Below are positions 18,055-25,728 of a DNA stretch of 64,000 nucleotides, one piece after another. The translations under genes were made by a program, and so were the position numbers. The notes below the pieces were generated by a model, which was given only the letters and a program-made list of their open reading frames with translations, made no database searches and was not told the DNA's origin. The stretch is from contig JBGTNL010000092.1 in NCBI GenBank assembly GCA_041743085.1, positions 1 through 64,000 of the forward strand, in the 5' to 3' direction. The stretch's first letter is position 1. The number at the start of each line of letters is the position of its first letter. This stretch comes from JAFMPW01 sp041743085 (lineage in GTDB: Bacteria; Bacteroidota; Bacteroidia; Flavobacteriales; Flavobacteriaceae).

Positions 18055-18854
18055 TCCAGGCCTAATACCCTGTCCAATCCTCTTAAGTACTTTTCAAAAC
18101 CAGCTAAATTATTGTGCCCGGCACCATTGACTGTGATCAATACCCTCTGTTTTGCCGTTATCGAATGAAAAAGTCTTTTTCCGGAATCGTAAGGAACCAC
18201 ACTGTCATCCGTACCATGAAAAATAGCTACCGGGCAATGGGCCTGCCGAATATATTCGTTGGATTTCAATTTATACCTAAGCAGCCATTTCACTGGTAAA
18301 AAAGGGAATCGTTTTCTGGCGATATCCTCAAGGCTGTAAAAGGGGCTTTCAAGAATCAGTTGTTTCGGCTTATTCTGTGAGGCCAATTTTGTAGCAATAG
18401 CGGTTCCAAGAGATCTACCGTACAAGAGAATATCCTTCTCGCTATACCGATTTTTGGCATAATCATAAAATAACTGACCATCCTCAAAAAGTGCCGTCTC
18501 ACTTAATTTACCTGTACTTTTACCATACGTCCTGTAATCCATAACGATGACATCAAAACCTTTGTCAACGAGCAAGGTAACAATGGCACCCCACCTTGAG
18601 AGATCCCCGGCATTCCCGTGAAAATATACTATCGCTCCCGCCGGATGGTGTTGTTTAAAATGAAGACCGTTAAGGACTGCACCGTCAGCAGATTTAAGAA
18701 AAATTTCTTCATGGGGTCGCGAGAAGGAATAGGAATAATCCTGAGGCAATGTAGTGGGTAAAAAGATAAGTTTTTCTTGCATACCATATAGAAGAATGGC
18801 CAGTAATATATATACTGACAACAGTATTACAGCAGCCTTTTTAAGTTTACGCAT
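18027..18854 (-). CDS. Membrane-anchored alpha/beta hydrolase (BEM46-like), copy 2
   Basis: About 275 residues: one N-terminal membrane helix (7-23), then an alpha/beta-hydrolase domain with oxyanion motif YFHGNAGD, nucleophile Ser148 in YGRSLGTA, acid Asp217 in HGTDDSVVP and His247 in NGAGHNNL. The substrate is unknown; relatives are serine esterases or aminopeptidase-like hydrolases. It overlaps the end of the upstream paralogue by 8 bp, so it is the second gene of a tandem duplicate pair, and its 3' end overlaps convergent cysM. Confidence 0.87.
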   Translation of the reverse strand: MRKLKKAAVILLSVYILLAILLYGMQEKLIFLPTTLPQDYSYSFSRPHEEIFLKSADGAVLNGLHFKQHHPAGAIVYFHGNAGDLSRWGAIVTLLVDKGFDVIVMDYRTYGKSTGKLSETALFEDGQLFYDYAKNRYSEKDILLYGRSLGTAIATKLASQNKPKQLILESPFYSLEDIARKRFPFLPVKWLLRYKLKSNEYIRQAHCPVAIFHGTDDSVVPYDSGKRLFHSITAKQRVLITVNGAGHNNLAGFEKYLRGLDRVLGLDQSNSGDDK

Positions 18855-19716
18855 TTATACTGTTTGATGAATGCCTTACATGAATACTTGAACCTTTAAG
18901 ATCAACTTTTTTTGGTCTAATAGTTATGATTTCACTTAGCATTTTGTGATAAGACTCAAAAGTGTTCAGGTTTTTATGCCCTCCGCCTATGACCGTATGG
19001 AGGCTGGTTAGCTTTGGCCTGATCCTTGACAACTTTACGCTGGTTTTATAAGGTATCAGTTTGTCATCAGTTCCATGAATAATGTGAATTGGACAGTTAA
19101 CGTACTTAAGCCATTTATAGGTGGGCATAGGAAATTTGAGAAGCAGGGAAAGAGGCATAAAGGGCACATATCTTTTTGCAACCTTACTGAGACTGTAGTA
19201 TGGTGCATCTAAGATCAGCATTCTTGGATTATTCATGGACGCCAGTTTTGCAGCAAATCCTGACCCCAGGGAACGTCCATACAATATAATATATCGCTCA
19301 GAAACAGTATCCTTGATCTTGTCATAAATGAGTTGCAGGTCTCTTTTGATGGCCTTCTGTGTACGCCTACCCGTACTTTTGCCAAATCCCCTGTAATCTA
19401 CCATCAATACATCATACCTATGCCTTGTAAAATCCACGGCAAACTTGCCCCAGCCTTTTATGCTTTTTGAATTGCCCTTTAGATAAAAAACAATGCCCTT
19501 GGGATCTTTTGCCTTAAATCTTAGCCCGTTTATAACAGCGCCATCCCGTGTTTCTATGTTGTACTCTTCCGTTTCCTGATTTTCATAGTGAAACTGGAAA
19601 TCTACAGGCAATTTCTCAGGCTTGAACATGAGGTAATCCTGTAAAAAATACACCAGGGTGCTGATCACAATGTAAATAGCGATGACCAGAATTAGCAAGT
19701 ATCCCCAGTTAGGCAT
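18847..19716 (-). CDS. Membrane-anchored alpha/beta hydrolase (BEM46-like), copy 1
   Basis: About 289 residues with the same plan as its downstream neighbour: membrane helix at 6-26, YLKGNSKS in place of the usual HGN oxyanion motif, nucleophile Ser149 in YGRSLGSG, acid in HGTDDKLIPY and histidine in GGGHKNL. The change of HGN to KGN separates it from copy 2 (FHGNAG) and may alter substrate. The tail after residue 265 is basic and lacks similarity to copy 2. An exact -7 box lies 23 bp upstream. Confidence 0.85.
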   Translation of the reverse strand: MPNWGYLLILVIAIYIVISTLVYFLQDYLMFKPEKLPVDFQFHYENQETEEYNIETRDGAVINGLRFKAKDPKGIVFYLKGNSKSIKGWGKFAVDFTRHRYDVLMVDYRGFGKSTGRRTQKAIKRDLQLIYDKIKDTVSERYIILYGRSLGSGFAAKLASMNNPRMLILDAPYYSLSKVAKRYVPFMPLSLLLKFPMPTYKWLKYVNCPIHIIHGTDDKLIPYKTSVKLSRIRPKLTSLHTVIGGGHKNLNTFESYHKMLSEIITIRPKKVDLKGSSIHVRHSSNSINA

Positions 19717-19738
19717 AACCAGACTTTTGGTTAAATTA

Positions 19739-19746
19739 CAAAAATA
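19739..19746 (-). promoter_or_regulatory. Candidate -7 box for hydrolase pair
   Basis: On the minus strand this reads TATTTTTG, an exact TAnnTTTG. The expected start of transcription near 19734 gives a leader of about 18 bases to ATG 19716. No -33 box was recognised. Confidence 0.35.
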
Positions 19747-19784
19747 AAGCTACAAAGCGGGGATATTTAGTGGAGTGAATGATC

Positions 19785-19811
19785 AAAAAAAGAGCACCTG
19801 GTGGTGCTCTT
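19785..19811 (-). terminator. Rho-independent terminator of small lipoprotein gene
   Basis: On the minus strand AAGAGCACC, a loop of four, GGTGCTCTT and then a run of T. The stem is perfect (19790-19798 with 19803-19811). It lies 25 bp after the stop of the 72-residue lipoprotein. Confidence 0.8.
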
Positions 19812-19836
19812 ATACTTTAAAGGAAGCTCGAATGCA

Positions 19837-20055
19837 CTATTGGGAATCATCGGTCTCACCGTCCACTTCTTCTTTAACATCCTCATAGGCCCCTTCAACT
19901 TCTTCCGCGGCCCGCTCGGCTCCATCCTCAACGTCATCAGTGACGTCTTCCATACCGTCTTCTTCTTTTTCCTCAGTAGTTTTCGTATCCCTGCAGCCGA
20001 TTATAACGGTTGAAAGGCTGAACAGCATAATAATGCTCATGGTAATTTTTTTCAT
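19837..20055 (-). CDS. Small acidic lipoprotein
   Basis: About 72 residues. The N-terminus MKKITMSIIMLFSLSTVIIGC is a lipoprotein signal with the lipobox cysteine at position 21. The mature chain is almost only Glu, Asp, Ala and Val in a helical pattern (EDVTDDVEDGAERAAEEV). No family recognised. ATG 20055 fits the signal peptide; the frame's earlier start at 20115 would put 20 hydrophilic residues before it and run into repeat copy A. A strong terminator follows. Confidence 0.75.
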   Translation of the reverse strand: MKKITMSIIMLFSLSTVIIGCRDTKTTEEKEEDGMEDVTDDVEDGAERAAEEVEGAYEDVKEEVDGETDDSQ

Positions 20056-20078
20056 TGTTTTAGATTTTATAATATTGT

Positions 20079-20290
20079 TGTCCTGTAAAACTTTTTTAAA
20101 AAGCCAAAACTGCAAGTATATTAGGCGTTCCCATTATATTTGTTATCCAAGGGCTTGCTTTTCATACATTGCCAACAAGTATGAACGTACCTTTGGCACC
20201 TGAAATCAACTATATGATGTTCAGTTGGTTACAATCAAGTCTTATGTCTTATGTCTTGTAGCGCAGCGGTCTTACGTCTTTAACCGGACA
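20079..20290 (+). repeat. Interspersed repeat with inverted ends, copy A
   Basis: About 212 bp. Left end TGTCCTGTAAAAC, right end TTTAACCGGACA, which are imperfect inverted repeats of each other (consensus TGTCCGGTTAAA). The interior (GGGCGTTCCCATTATATTTG, TTATCCAAGGGCTTGCTTTT, GCCAACAAGTATGAAC and a GTCTTAY heptamer run) is shared with copies C and D in the same orientation. No conserved open frame. It behaves like a MITE or other small non-autonomous element. Confidence 0.8.
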
Positions 20291-20311
20291 TTAGTGATTT
20301 TATAACACTAG

Positions 20312-20532
20312 TGTCCGGTTAAAATTTCAATTCCATTTCAAAACCATTTATTTATAGGGAATAGAGGCATTTTTTAATTTTGTCGATTTGAAATTGGAAT
20401 AGTAAAAAAGAAAATGTTTCTTCATACTATTTTCAGAATTTTATTTTTTAAGTAACTTAAAAACAAGAAATTATTAAAAAGTCTTATGTCTTACGTCTGG
20501 TAGCGCAGCGGTCTTATGTCTTTAACCAGACA
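20312..20532 (+). repeat. Interspersed repeat, divergent copy B
   Basis: About 221 bp, starting TGTCCGGTTAAAATTTC and ending TTTAACCAGACA. Only the right end (GTCTTATGTCTTACGTCT, TAGCGCAGCGGTCTTA) matches copies A, C and D; the middle is different AT-rich sequence. Both A and B are followed by a TGATTTTATAAC tract. A and B stand head to tail with 21 bp between, giving a stem-loop of their facing ends. Confidence 0.65.
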
Positions 20533-20557
20533 GTACTGATTTTATAACGTTACTTAT

Positions 20558-21118
20558 TTATTCAGGTTTTTCTTTGGTTAAAGCCCTGTAGTTTTCAATA
20601 TAAAATTCCACTTCCTCCCCGGAATTATTGGTAAACACGTAGGCCTCCTTATTCGTCTTCAGGTTTGAGATAGTTATACTTTCGGATTGGATAATATTTA
20701 GGTCTTCCCCGTCTTCAATACCAACTAAAATCTCATCGTCATTGGTAACAAGAGTGAAATCGGTCTTGCTATTGCCCATATAACTAAAGATTATTTTTTC
20801 GTCATAAGCATCATCATTGTCATTGTCTATAAGCACTGTTTTAGTAATTTTCGTTTTGGGTATTACCCTGTCCTGGTCAATTTTACCCATATCATCATTG
20901 CTGAATTTCATTTCCTGAGACAGCTCTGTAGTGATTTTTACGGAATTCCGGATGACCTCCTTCCCGTTATAGACCTTATACGTCTTTTCGATAGTCTCAG
21001 TGCCGATTTTATTTTCAATAGGAGTAGTTTCAACTCCTACAGTTTCCTCTTCCTGAGCCGAAATTGCAGCTAGAGATAAAAGGCATCCGGTTAATAAAAT
21101 TTTTTTCATTGTTTTCAT
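20558..21118 (-). CDS. Secreted hypothetical protein
   Basis: About 186 residues with a signal peptide (MKKILLTGCLLSLAAISAQE, cleavage expected after SAQ). The mature part is acidic and rich in beta-branched residues, with an aspartate-rich patch DNDNDDAYDEK that could bind calcium. No known domain recognised. ATG at 21118 or 21109 are both possible. It is flanked by repeat copy B downstream and by corA upstream on the same strand, 128 bp away. Confidence 0.7.
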   Translation of the reverse strand: MKTMKKILLTGCLLSLAAISAQEEETVGVETTPIENKIGTETIEKTYKVYNGKEVIRNSVKITTELSQEMKFSNDDMGKIDQDRVIPKTKITKTVLIDNDNDDAYDEKIIFSYMGNSKTDFTLVTNDDEILVGIEDGEDLNIIQSESITISNLKTNKEAYVFTNNSGEEVEFYIENYRALTKEKPE

Positions 21119-21246
21119 ATCGTGTATTTTATTGGATGTTTCCCTTATTTACGTTTTAAAAATGACTTTAGTCTTTTTGACCGGTCAAAACACTTTTAAC
21201 TTTCATTTGAATTTATCCGTCCTATCCTTAATTTTAGGTTGGCCTG

Positions 21247-22338
21247 TTAAAGCCAGCGCTTTTTTTTGAAAACCAGCAACATAACTACAAAAAGTACCCC
21301 CATAATACCAAGTAGCACATAATAACTGTAATCCCAGTGCAATTCGGGCATATTGTCAAAATTCATCCCATAGATACCGGCAAGAAAGGTTAGCGGAATA
21401 AAAATGGAGGCCATAATAGTCAGTACTTTCATCACCTCGTTCATCTTATTGCTAACGTTGCTCATGTACATTTCCATAAGGCTCATAGACATTTCCCTGT
21501 AAATTTGGAGGCTTTCATTTATTTCGATGGAATGGTCCAGGGCATCGCGCAAAAATAGCTTGGTGTCGTGTTTAACTAGCATATTTTCGGTATCTATTAA
21601 GCGGCTGACGATCTCGCGTACCGGAAAAATCCACCTGCGGATTCGCAATACGTCTTTCTTAAGATTTTGAATCCTATGTGCCGTTTCGGGGGAGGGCCGA
21701 TCATAAACCTCTGCTTCTAAAATTTCAATCCTCTCGCTCAGACTCTCCAAAACCACAAAGTAATTATCTATAATTGCATCTATTAACGCAAAAAATAAAT
21801 AGTCGGCCCCATTATTTCTTACGCGTCCCGTTTTGGTTTTTATCCTATCGCGTAATCCTTCAAACACGTCCTCTTCCAATTCCTGAAATACCAGAACGCT
21901 TTTTTCCAACAACACGATCGCAATGTGCTCTCCTACCAACTTATTTTGATCATCTAAATACAGCATCTTGAAAACCGCAAAAATGTAGTCTTCGTACTCA
22001 TCTATTTTAGGACGTTGCCTGGTGTTGACAATGTCTTCAAGCACCAGCGGATTCAGACGGAACGCTTTACCCAGGTTTTCTATAAATTTTTCGTCACTTA
22101 TTCCCACAACATTTATCCAGGAATTGGTGGCAGCGTCTTTTTGTAAAACAATTTCCCCTACATCATCCGGGCTACGCACATCCAGATTATCACTATTATA
22201 TTCAAGAACGCGTATGGTACTGACGGCACCTTCCCTGTGTCCCAGATACGTTATGGTGCCCGGAGCTTTACCTATTTTCAGATGGCGTTTCGATTTTCTC
22301 CTCGGCTGCGCCCTGGAATTGGTTTTTTTGTGGTTCAT
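21247..22338 (-). CDS. corA: Magnesium/cobalt transporter CorA
   Basis: About 363 residues. A large cytoplasmic helical domain is followed by two C-terminal membrane helices; the pore signature Gly-Met-Asn is present in AGIYGMNFDNMPEL at the end of the first helix. The highly basic N-terminus (RAQPRRKSKRHLKIG) is longer than in E. coli CorA. It forms pentameric inner-membrane channels for Mg2+. ATG 22338 is followed in frame by a typical start of the soluble domain. Confidence 0.93.
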   Translation of the reverse strand: MNHKKTNSRAQPRRKSKRHLKIGKAPGTITYLGHREGAVSTIRVLEYNSDNLDVRSPDDVGEIVLQKDAATNSWINVVGISDEKFIENLGKAFRLNPLVLEDIVNTRQRPKIDEYEDYIFAVFKMLYLDDQNKLVGEHIAIVLLEKSVLVFQELEEDVFEGLRDRIKTKTGRVRNNGADYLFFALIDAIIDNYFVVLESLSERIEILEAEVYDRPSPETAHRIQNLKKDVLRIRRWIFPVREIVSRLIDTENMLVKHDTKLFLRDALDHSIEINESLQIYREMSMSLMEMYMSNVSNKMNEVMKVLTIMASIFIPLTFLAGIYGMNFDNMPELHWDYSYYVLLGIMGVLFVVMLLVFKKKRWL

Positions 22339-22392
22339 TTGGCGAATATTTCAATAAAGATACTGAACTCGTCTTGAGTTCACTAAAAGAAA

Positions 22393-23185
22393 CTACTGCT
22401 CTTCCCCAAAGCGCACGGCATGTAGAATTAAACCGGAACCCGGAGCCACATAGGAAATCTCGATTTCTGAATTTTCGGTCAGGGACGTTTCAATAGTTCC
22501 AAAGCTCAGGTCTCCCCCGTCGTAATTGAATTAAAGCCCCCATGATCATTCGAATCTGATAGCGCATAAATCCTTTGCCAATCACAACAAGCACATAGCT
22601 CCTTTCAGGAAAAAAACTGGCAGATTGTTCGGTGTTGATCCGTATACTACAGTGTTTTACAGTCCGCAGATTTTCAGATTTTTTTTGATGTTTAACGGTG
22701 TAGGATTTAAAATTATGGGTCCCGGCAAATAAGGTGGCTGCTTTCTTCATTTTCCGGATTTCCAGATCGTCCGGGATGCTTGCCATAAAAGGTGCGCAAA
22801 AGGGATGATTTTTGCCTCCAAAAGAAAAGTAATAGCGGTACTCCTTTTCTTTAATGTCCTTTATAATGTTTAAACCGCTGTCCGTTTCTATACAGTAAGT
22901 AACTTTTATATCTGACGGTAAATTGGCGCTTAACCGATGCACAAAATCCCCCGGGTCGTTCAAAGGTTCTTTGTCAATAAAAAGTTTAAATGCGGCGTCT
23001 TCAGCCGATACTTTGGCGTCCGTACGCCCCGCGCCAAGAATTTTAACTTTTCTGGAGGGCAAAACAAACTTTAGGGTTTTCAGCAACATACACTCCACTG
23101 TTTTCTGGCCGGGTTGCTTTTGCCATCCGCTGAAACGAAATCCGAGGTATTGAACTCCTAATAAGTAGTAGCACCTTTTTTGCAT
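22393..23185 (-). pseudogene. truA: tRNA pseudouridine synthase A, disrupted by a one-base frameshift
   Basis: TruA makes pseudouridine at positions 38-40 of tRNA. The first frame runs from ATG 23185 with the catalytic Asp56 in GAGRTDAKVSA and reaches QIRMIMGALIQLRRG, then leaves the family pattern and stops at 22490. Adding one shift at the C run 22514-22518 restores the expected end DLSFGTIETS...YVAPGSGLILHAVRF and a stop at 22393-22395. The total length (793 bp) is exactly one base more than 264 codons. So the gene carries one extra base in a homopolymer: a real frameshift, phase variation, or a sequencing error. The upstream TTG at 23227 lies within the -7 box and is unlikely to be the start. 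Confidence 0.85.
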
Positions 23186-23224
23186 ATAAAACTCTAAAAA
23201 ATAATTGTTCCCCTGAGGTTTTAC

Positions 23225-23232
23225 CAAAAATA
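23225..23232 (-). promoter_or_regulatory. Candidate -7 box for truA
   Basis: The minus strand reads TATTTTTG, exact TAnnTTTG. It supports ATG 23185 as start, about 35 bases after the expected transcript start. Confidence 0.35.
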
Positions 23233-23375
23233 CGGTTATAGAAGTGATTTAAACTTCATAGTTTCTGAATTTGTACGGGAGGGAGTTCTATATCTCTGCG
23301 CAGTGTTGCACTTCAAAGTTAAATTGTTTTCTTTTTCGTATTTTGGGTATTATTAATCAACTAAATTATTTGACA

Positions 23376-23816
23376 ATGACAGACAACCTGACTGTAAAAC
23401 CGCCTATGTGGTTCTGGATTGTAAGCGTAATCGCGCTTATTTGGAATATAATAGGCGTAATGGCCTATCTAGGAAGCGCTTTTATGACCGAGGAAATGAG
23501 GGCCGAACTTCCTGCCGAACAGCTCACCTTAATGGGAAATACGCCTGCATGGGTAACGGCGGCTTTCGCTGTTGCGGTTTGGAGTGGACTTTTAGGATGT
23601 GTTGCCCTATTGCTAAGAAAAAAATGGGCAAAAATATTGCTTTTAATTTCCCTGGTAGGGATTTTAGCACAAAATGGTTATTTATTTTTTATGACCAACG
23701 CTTCCGAAGTTTACGGGCAGGCCCAAGGTGTTATACTGCCACTTCTTGTTATTGTCATTGGGATTGTCCTGGTGTTTTTTGCCCGGTCCGCTGACAGTAG
23801 GGGATGGCTAAAATGA
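23376..23816 (+). CDS. Small four-helix integral membrane protein
   Basis: About 146 residues starting MTDNLTVKPPMWFWIVSVIA with four predicted membrane helices (about 11-33, 58-78, 84-103 and 114-138). Related proteins are common in flavobacteria and are usually left as hypothetical or loosely called sugar transporter; I see no transport motif. ATG 23376 gives a sensible cytoplasmic N-terminus, whereas the frame start at 23271 adds 35 residues without character. Divergent from truA. Confidence 0.75.
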   Translation: MTDNLTVKPPMWFWIVSVIALIWNIIGVMAYLGSAFMTEEMRAELPAEQLTLMGNTPAWVTAAFAVAVWSGLLGCVALLLRKKWAKILLLISLVGILAQNGYLFFMTNASEVYGQAQGVILPLLVIVIGIVLVFFARSADSRGWLK

Positions 23817-24041
23817 TATCCACATAATTCAATTACTAATAATTTGACCTGCAAGTGAATTTTCCTTACAGGTCTTTTGCTCATTTTACCGGATTTTTGA
23901 TATAATTTCCTGGGTTTACCACGCTTTTACAGACTTACCCAACATTACGTGCGCTTTGTCGATTTTTTTAAATAAACCTACGCCCAAGTGCGTTCTAAAA
24001 AGCAAATATCAGGGTTGCCCCAAGCCTTGAAACCTACTTGA

Positions 24042-24524
24042 ATGAAATCTATTTTGCGATTACTGACCTGGAAAAGATGTTTGGCCCTGTCGATAGGTGT
24101 ACTGCTCGTGTTGATCGTTTTAAATTTTTACGGCCTGTACTCCAATAAGTTTTATTTATTAAAGCCCGACAATTATATTTTTCCGTTACTCACCCTGGTA
24201 CATTTTATCTTTCTATATGTATTGCGGTTTAAAATAAAAGAGCGGGAACTAACGGACCCGAAAATGCGCAATTTGGAATATGCGCTCTATGCCATATTTC
24301 TGGTATATGTTTTTAAACTATCGGAAACCATCTATATACTTACAACATATAACGATTACGAAAATCATATTATGCCCTCCACCTTCATACCAGTTGGCGT
24401 CATTACAGTGGTATTACAAATTCTATTGGTGCTGCTCACGATAATAGCTGTTTTTCACAGGAAGAAATTGGTTGGGGATTATAATTTTGATAATATAAAC
24501 CAAAATATAGATTCCTGGCAGTAA
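24042..24524 (+). CDS. Hypothetical membrane protein, four helices
   Basis: About 160 residues with hydrophobic helices near 13-32, 43-60, 79-97 and 114-136 and short charged loops (FKIKERELTDPKMRN). No known family recognised. It stands alone on the plus strand, 225 bp from the previous gene and just before a MITE-like element. The ATG at 24042 is the first in frame. Confidence 0.65.
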   Translation: MKSILRLLTWKRCLALSIGVLLVLIVLNFYGLYSNKFYLLKPDNYIFPLLTLVHFIFLYVLRFKIKERELTDPKMRNLEYALYAIFLVYVFKLSETIYILTTYNDYENHIMPSTFIPVGVITVVLQILLVLLTIIAVFHRKKLVGDYNFDNINQNIDSWQ

Positions 24525-24542
24525 CAATACACTTTTATGTTA

Positions 24543-24705
24543 GGGGCACCTCTAATAACTCTGTTTGGAATGATAACGCAGGATTTTTTTTCAGATACAA
24601 GGCACCAAAAGCGGAGTTTAGCAGGGCTAAATGAGTATTTTGGTAACGAAGTAGCTGGGAAAAAGAACAAGTTGGCAACCAAAGTAGGGTTTTTTAGAGA
24701 TGCCC
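24543..24705. mobile_element. MITE-like element with IS5-type terminal inverted repeats
   Basis: About 163 bp. Left end GGGGCACCTCTAATAAC, right end (reverse complement) GGGCATCTCTAAAAAAC; both ends continue to a TTTGG. A TTA trinucleotide flanks each side, which fits the TNA target duplications of some IS5-family groups. Too short for a transposase; the internal open frame at 24537-24719 spans the element and is not a credible gene. Probably moved in trans by an element elsewhere in the genome. Confidence 0.6.
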
Positions 24706-25026
24706 TTATGGCAAAGTAGCGGGTCGCGGAAGAAATTCTGCGGCCTTTTCTTCAATTCAACATTTCGACCTGAACACCACCATGCGGATAGGTTTGAAAG
24801 ATTCCATAGCCTTAAGGACATGGGCCTTTTCCTGGAAAATTAGTCATGCAGGTCATACTAAGACATCAACTGGTGTGCTTATAGCTACTTTGCGTAAGGT
24901 TTTTGTGACCTTTTCGGCTATTGTAATAACTTAAGGCCATGCGAATAAAGATCGATACCCGGCAGGATGTTATGGCCATGTGATAGTTATGTGATACTTT
25001 TTAACTTTTTTAGCACTCCAGGACTT
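24706..25026. other. Intergenic region before two-component system
   Basis: No gene recognised. It holds an imperfect hairpin near 24724-24745 (CGCGGAAG with TTCTGCGG) directly after the MITE-like element. No clear -7/-33 promoter for the downstream regulator was found. Confidence 0.4.
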
Positions 25027-25728
25027 ATGAAGAAAATACTTATCATAGAAGACGATCCGGAGATTATAAAGTTGCTCGAAATTCACCTCACCGATCTTAT
25101 CTATTCCACTTTTAAAGCGGTGGATGGAGAAACCGGATTAAAAATGGCGCTCGAGACCGACTATGATCTTATTATATTGGACCTTACATTGCCTATTATG
25201 GACGGTGTAGAAGTGTGCAAAAAGCTAAGAGTCAAAAAGAGCACGCCCATAATTATGCTAACCGCCAAATCGGAGGAAATAGACCGCGTTCTTGGATTGG
25301 AAATTGGGGCCGATGATTATATTACCAAACCCTTTAGTATCAGAGAATTATTGGCCCGAATTAAGGCAGTAATGAGAAGGACCAATACTACTGCTACTCC
25401 GCAACCGCAATCTAATTCTGTGCTTTCTTTTGAAAATCTTCTTATTGATGTAGAAAAGAGAAAGATAATTGTGAATGGAGAGCGAATAGAGCTTTCTCCC
25501 AAAGAATTTGAACTTTTGGTATTGATGGCATCGAATCCGGGAAGGAATTACTCCAGGAGTGAACTTTTAAATATGATCTGGGGGTATAATTTTGAGGGGT
25601 ATGAACATACAGTAAACTCACACATCAACAGATTAAGGGCTAAAATTGAATCGGATATGGCTAATCCCACATACATTCTAACCACCTGGGGAGTTGGGTA
25701 TAAATTTAATGAGGATATAAGTCCATGA
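25027..25728 (+). CDS. OmpR/PhoB-type response regulator
   Basis: About 233 residues. The receiver domain has the acidic pair EDD (8-10), phospho-acceptor Asp52 in LIILDLTLPIMDG and the switch lysine in ITKPFSIREL. A winged-helix DNA-binding domain follows (KEFELLVLMASNPGRNYSRSELL, TVNSHINRLRAKIE). Start ATG 25027 gives the usual receiver N-terminus MKKILIIEDD. Its stop overlaps the kinase start in ATGA, so the pair is translationally coupled. The regulon is unknown. Confidence 0.93.
   Translation: MKKILIIEDDPEIIKLLEIHLTDLIYSTFKAVDGETGLKMALETDYDLIILDLTLPIMDGVEVCKKLRVKKSTPIIMLTAKSEEIDRVLGLEIGADDYITKPFSIRELLARIKAVMRRTNTTATPQPQSNSVLSFENLLIDVEKRKIIVNGERIELSPKEFELLVLMASNPGRNYSRSELLNMIWGYNFEGYEHTVNSHINRLRAKIESDMANPTYILTTWGVGYKFNEDISP

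Noticed and set aside
20253..20272. TAGCGCAGCGGT in the repeats, resembling a tRNA D-arm
   Set aside because: No acceptor stem, anticodon arm or T-arm can be folded around it in any copy.
24537..24719. 60-codon open frame across the MITE
   Set aside because: It runs through both inverted ends of the element and has no motif.
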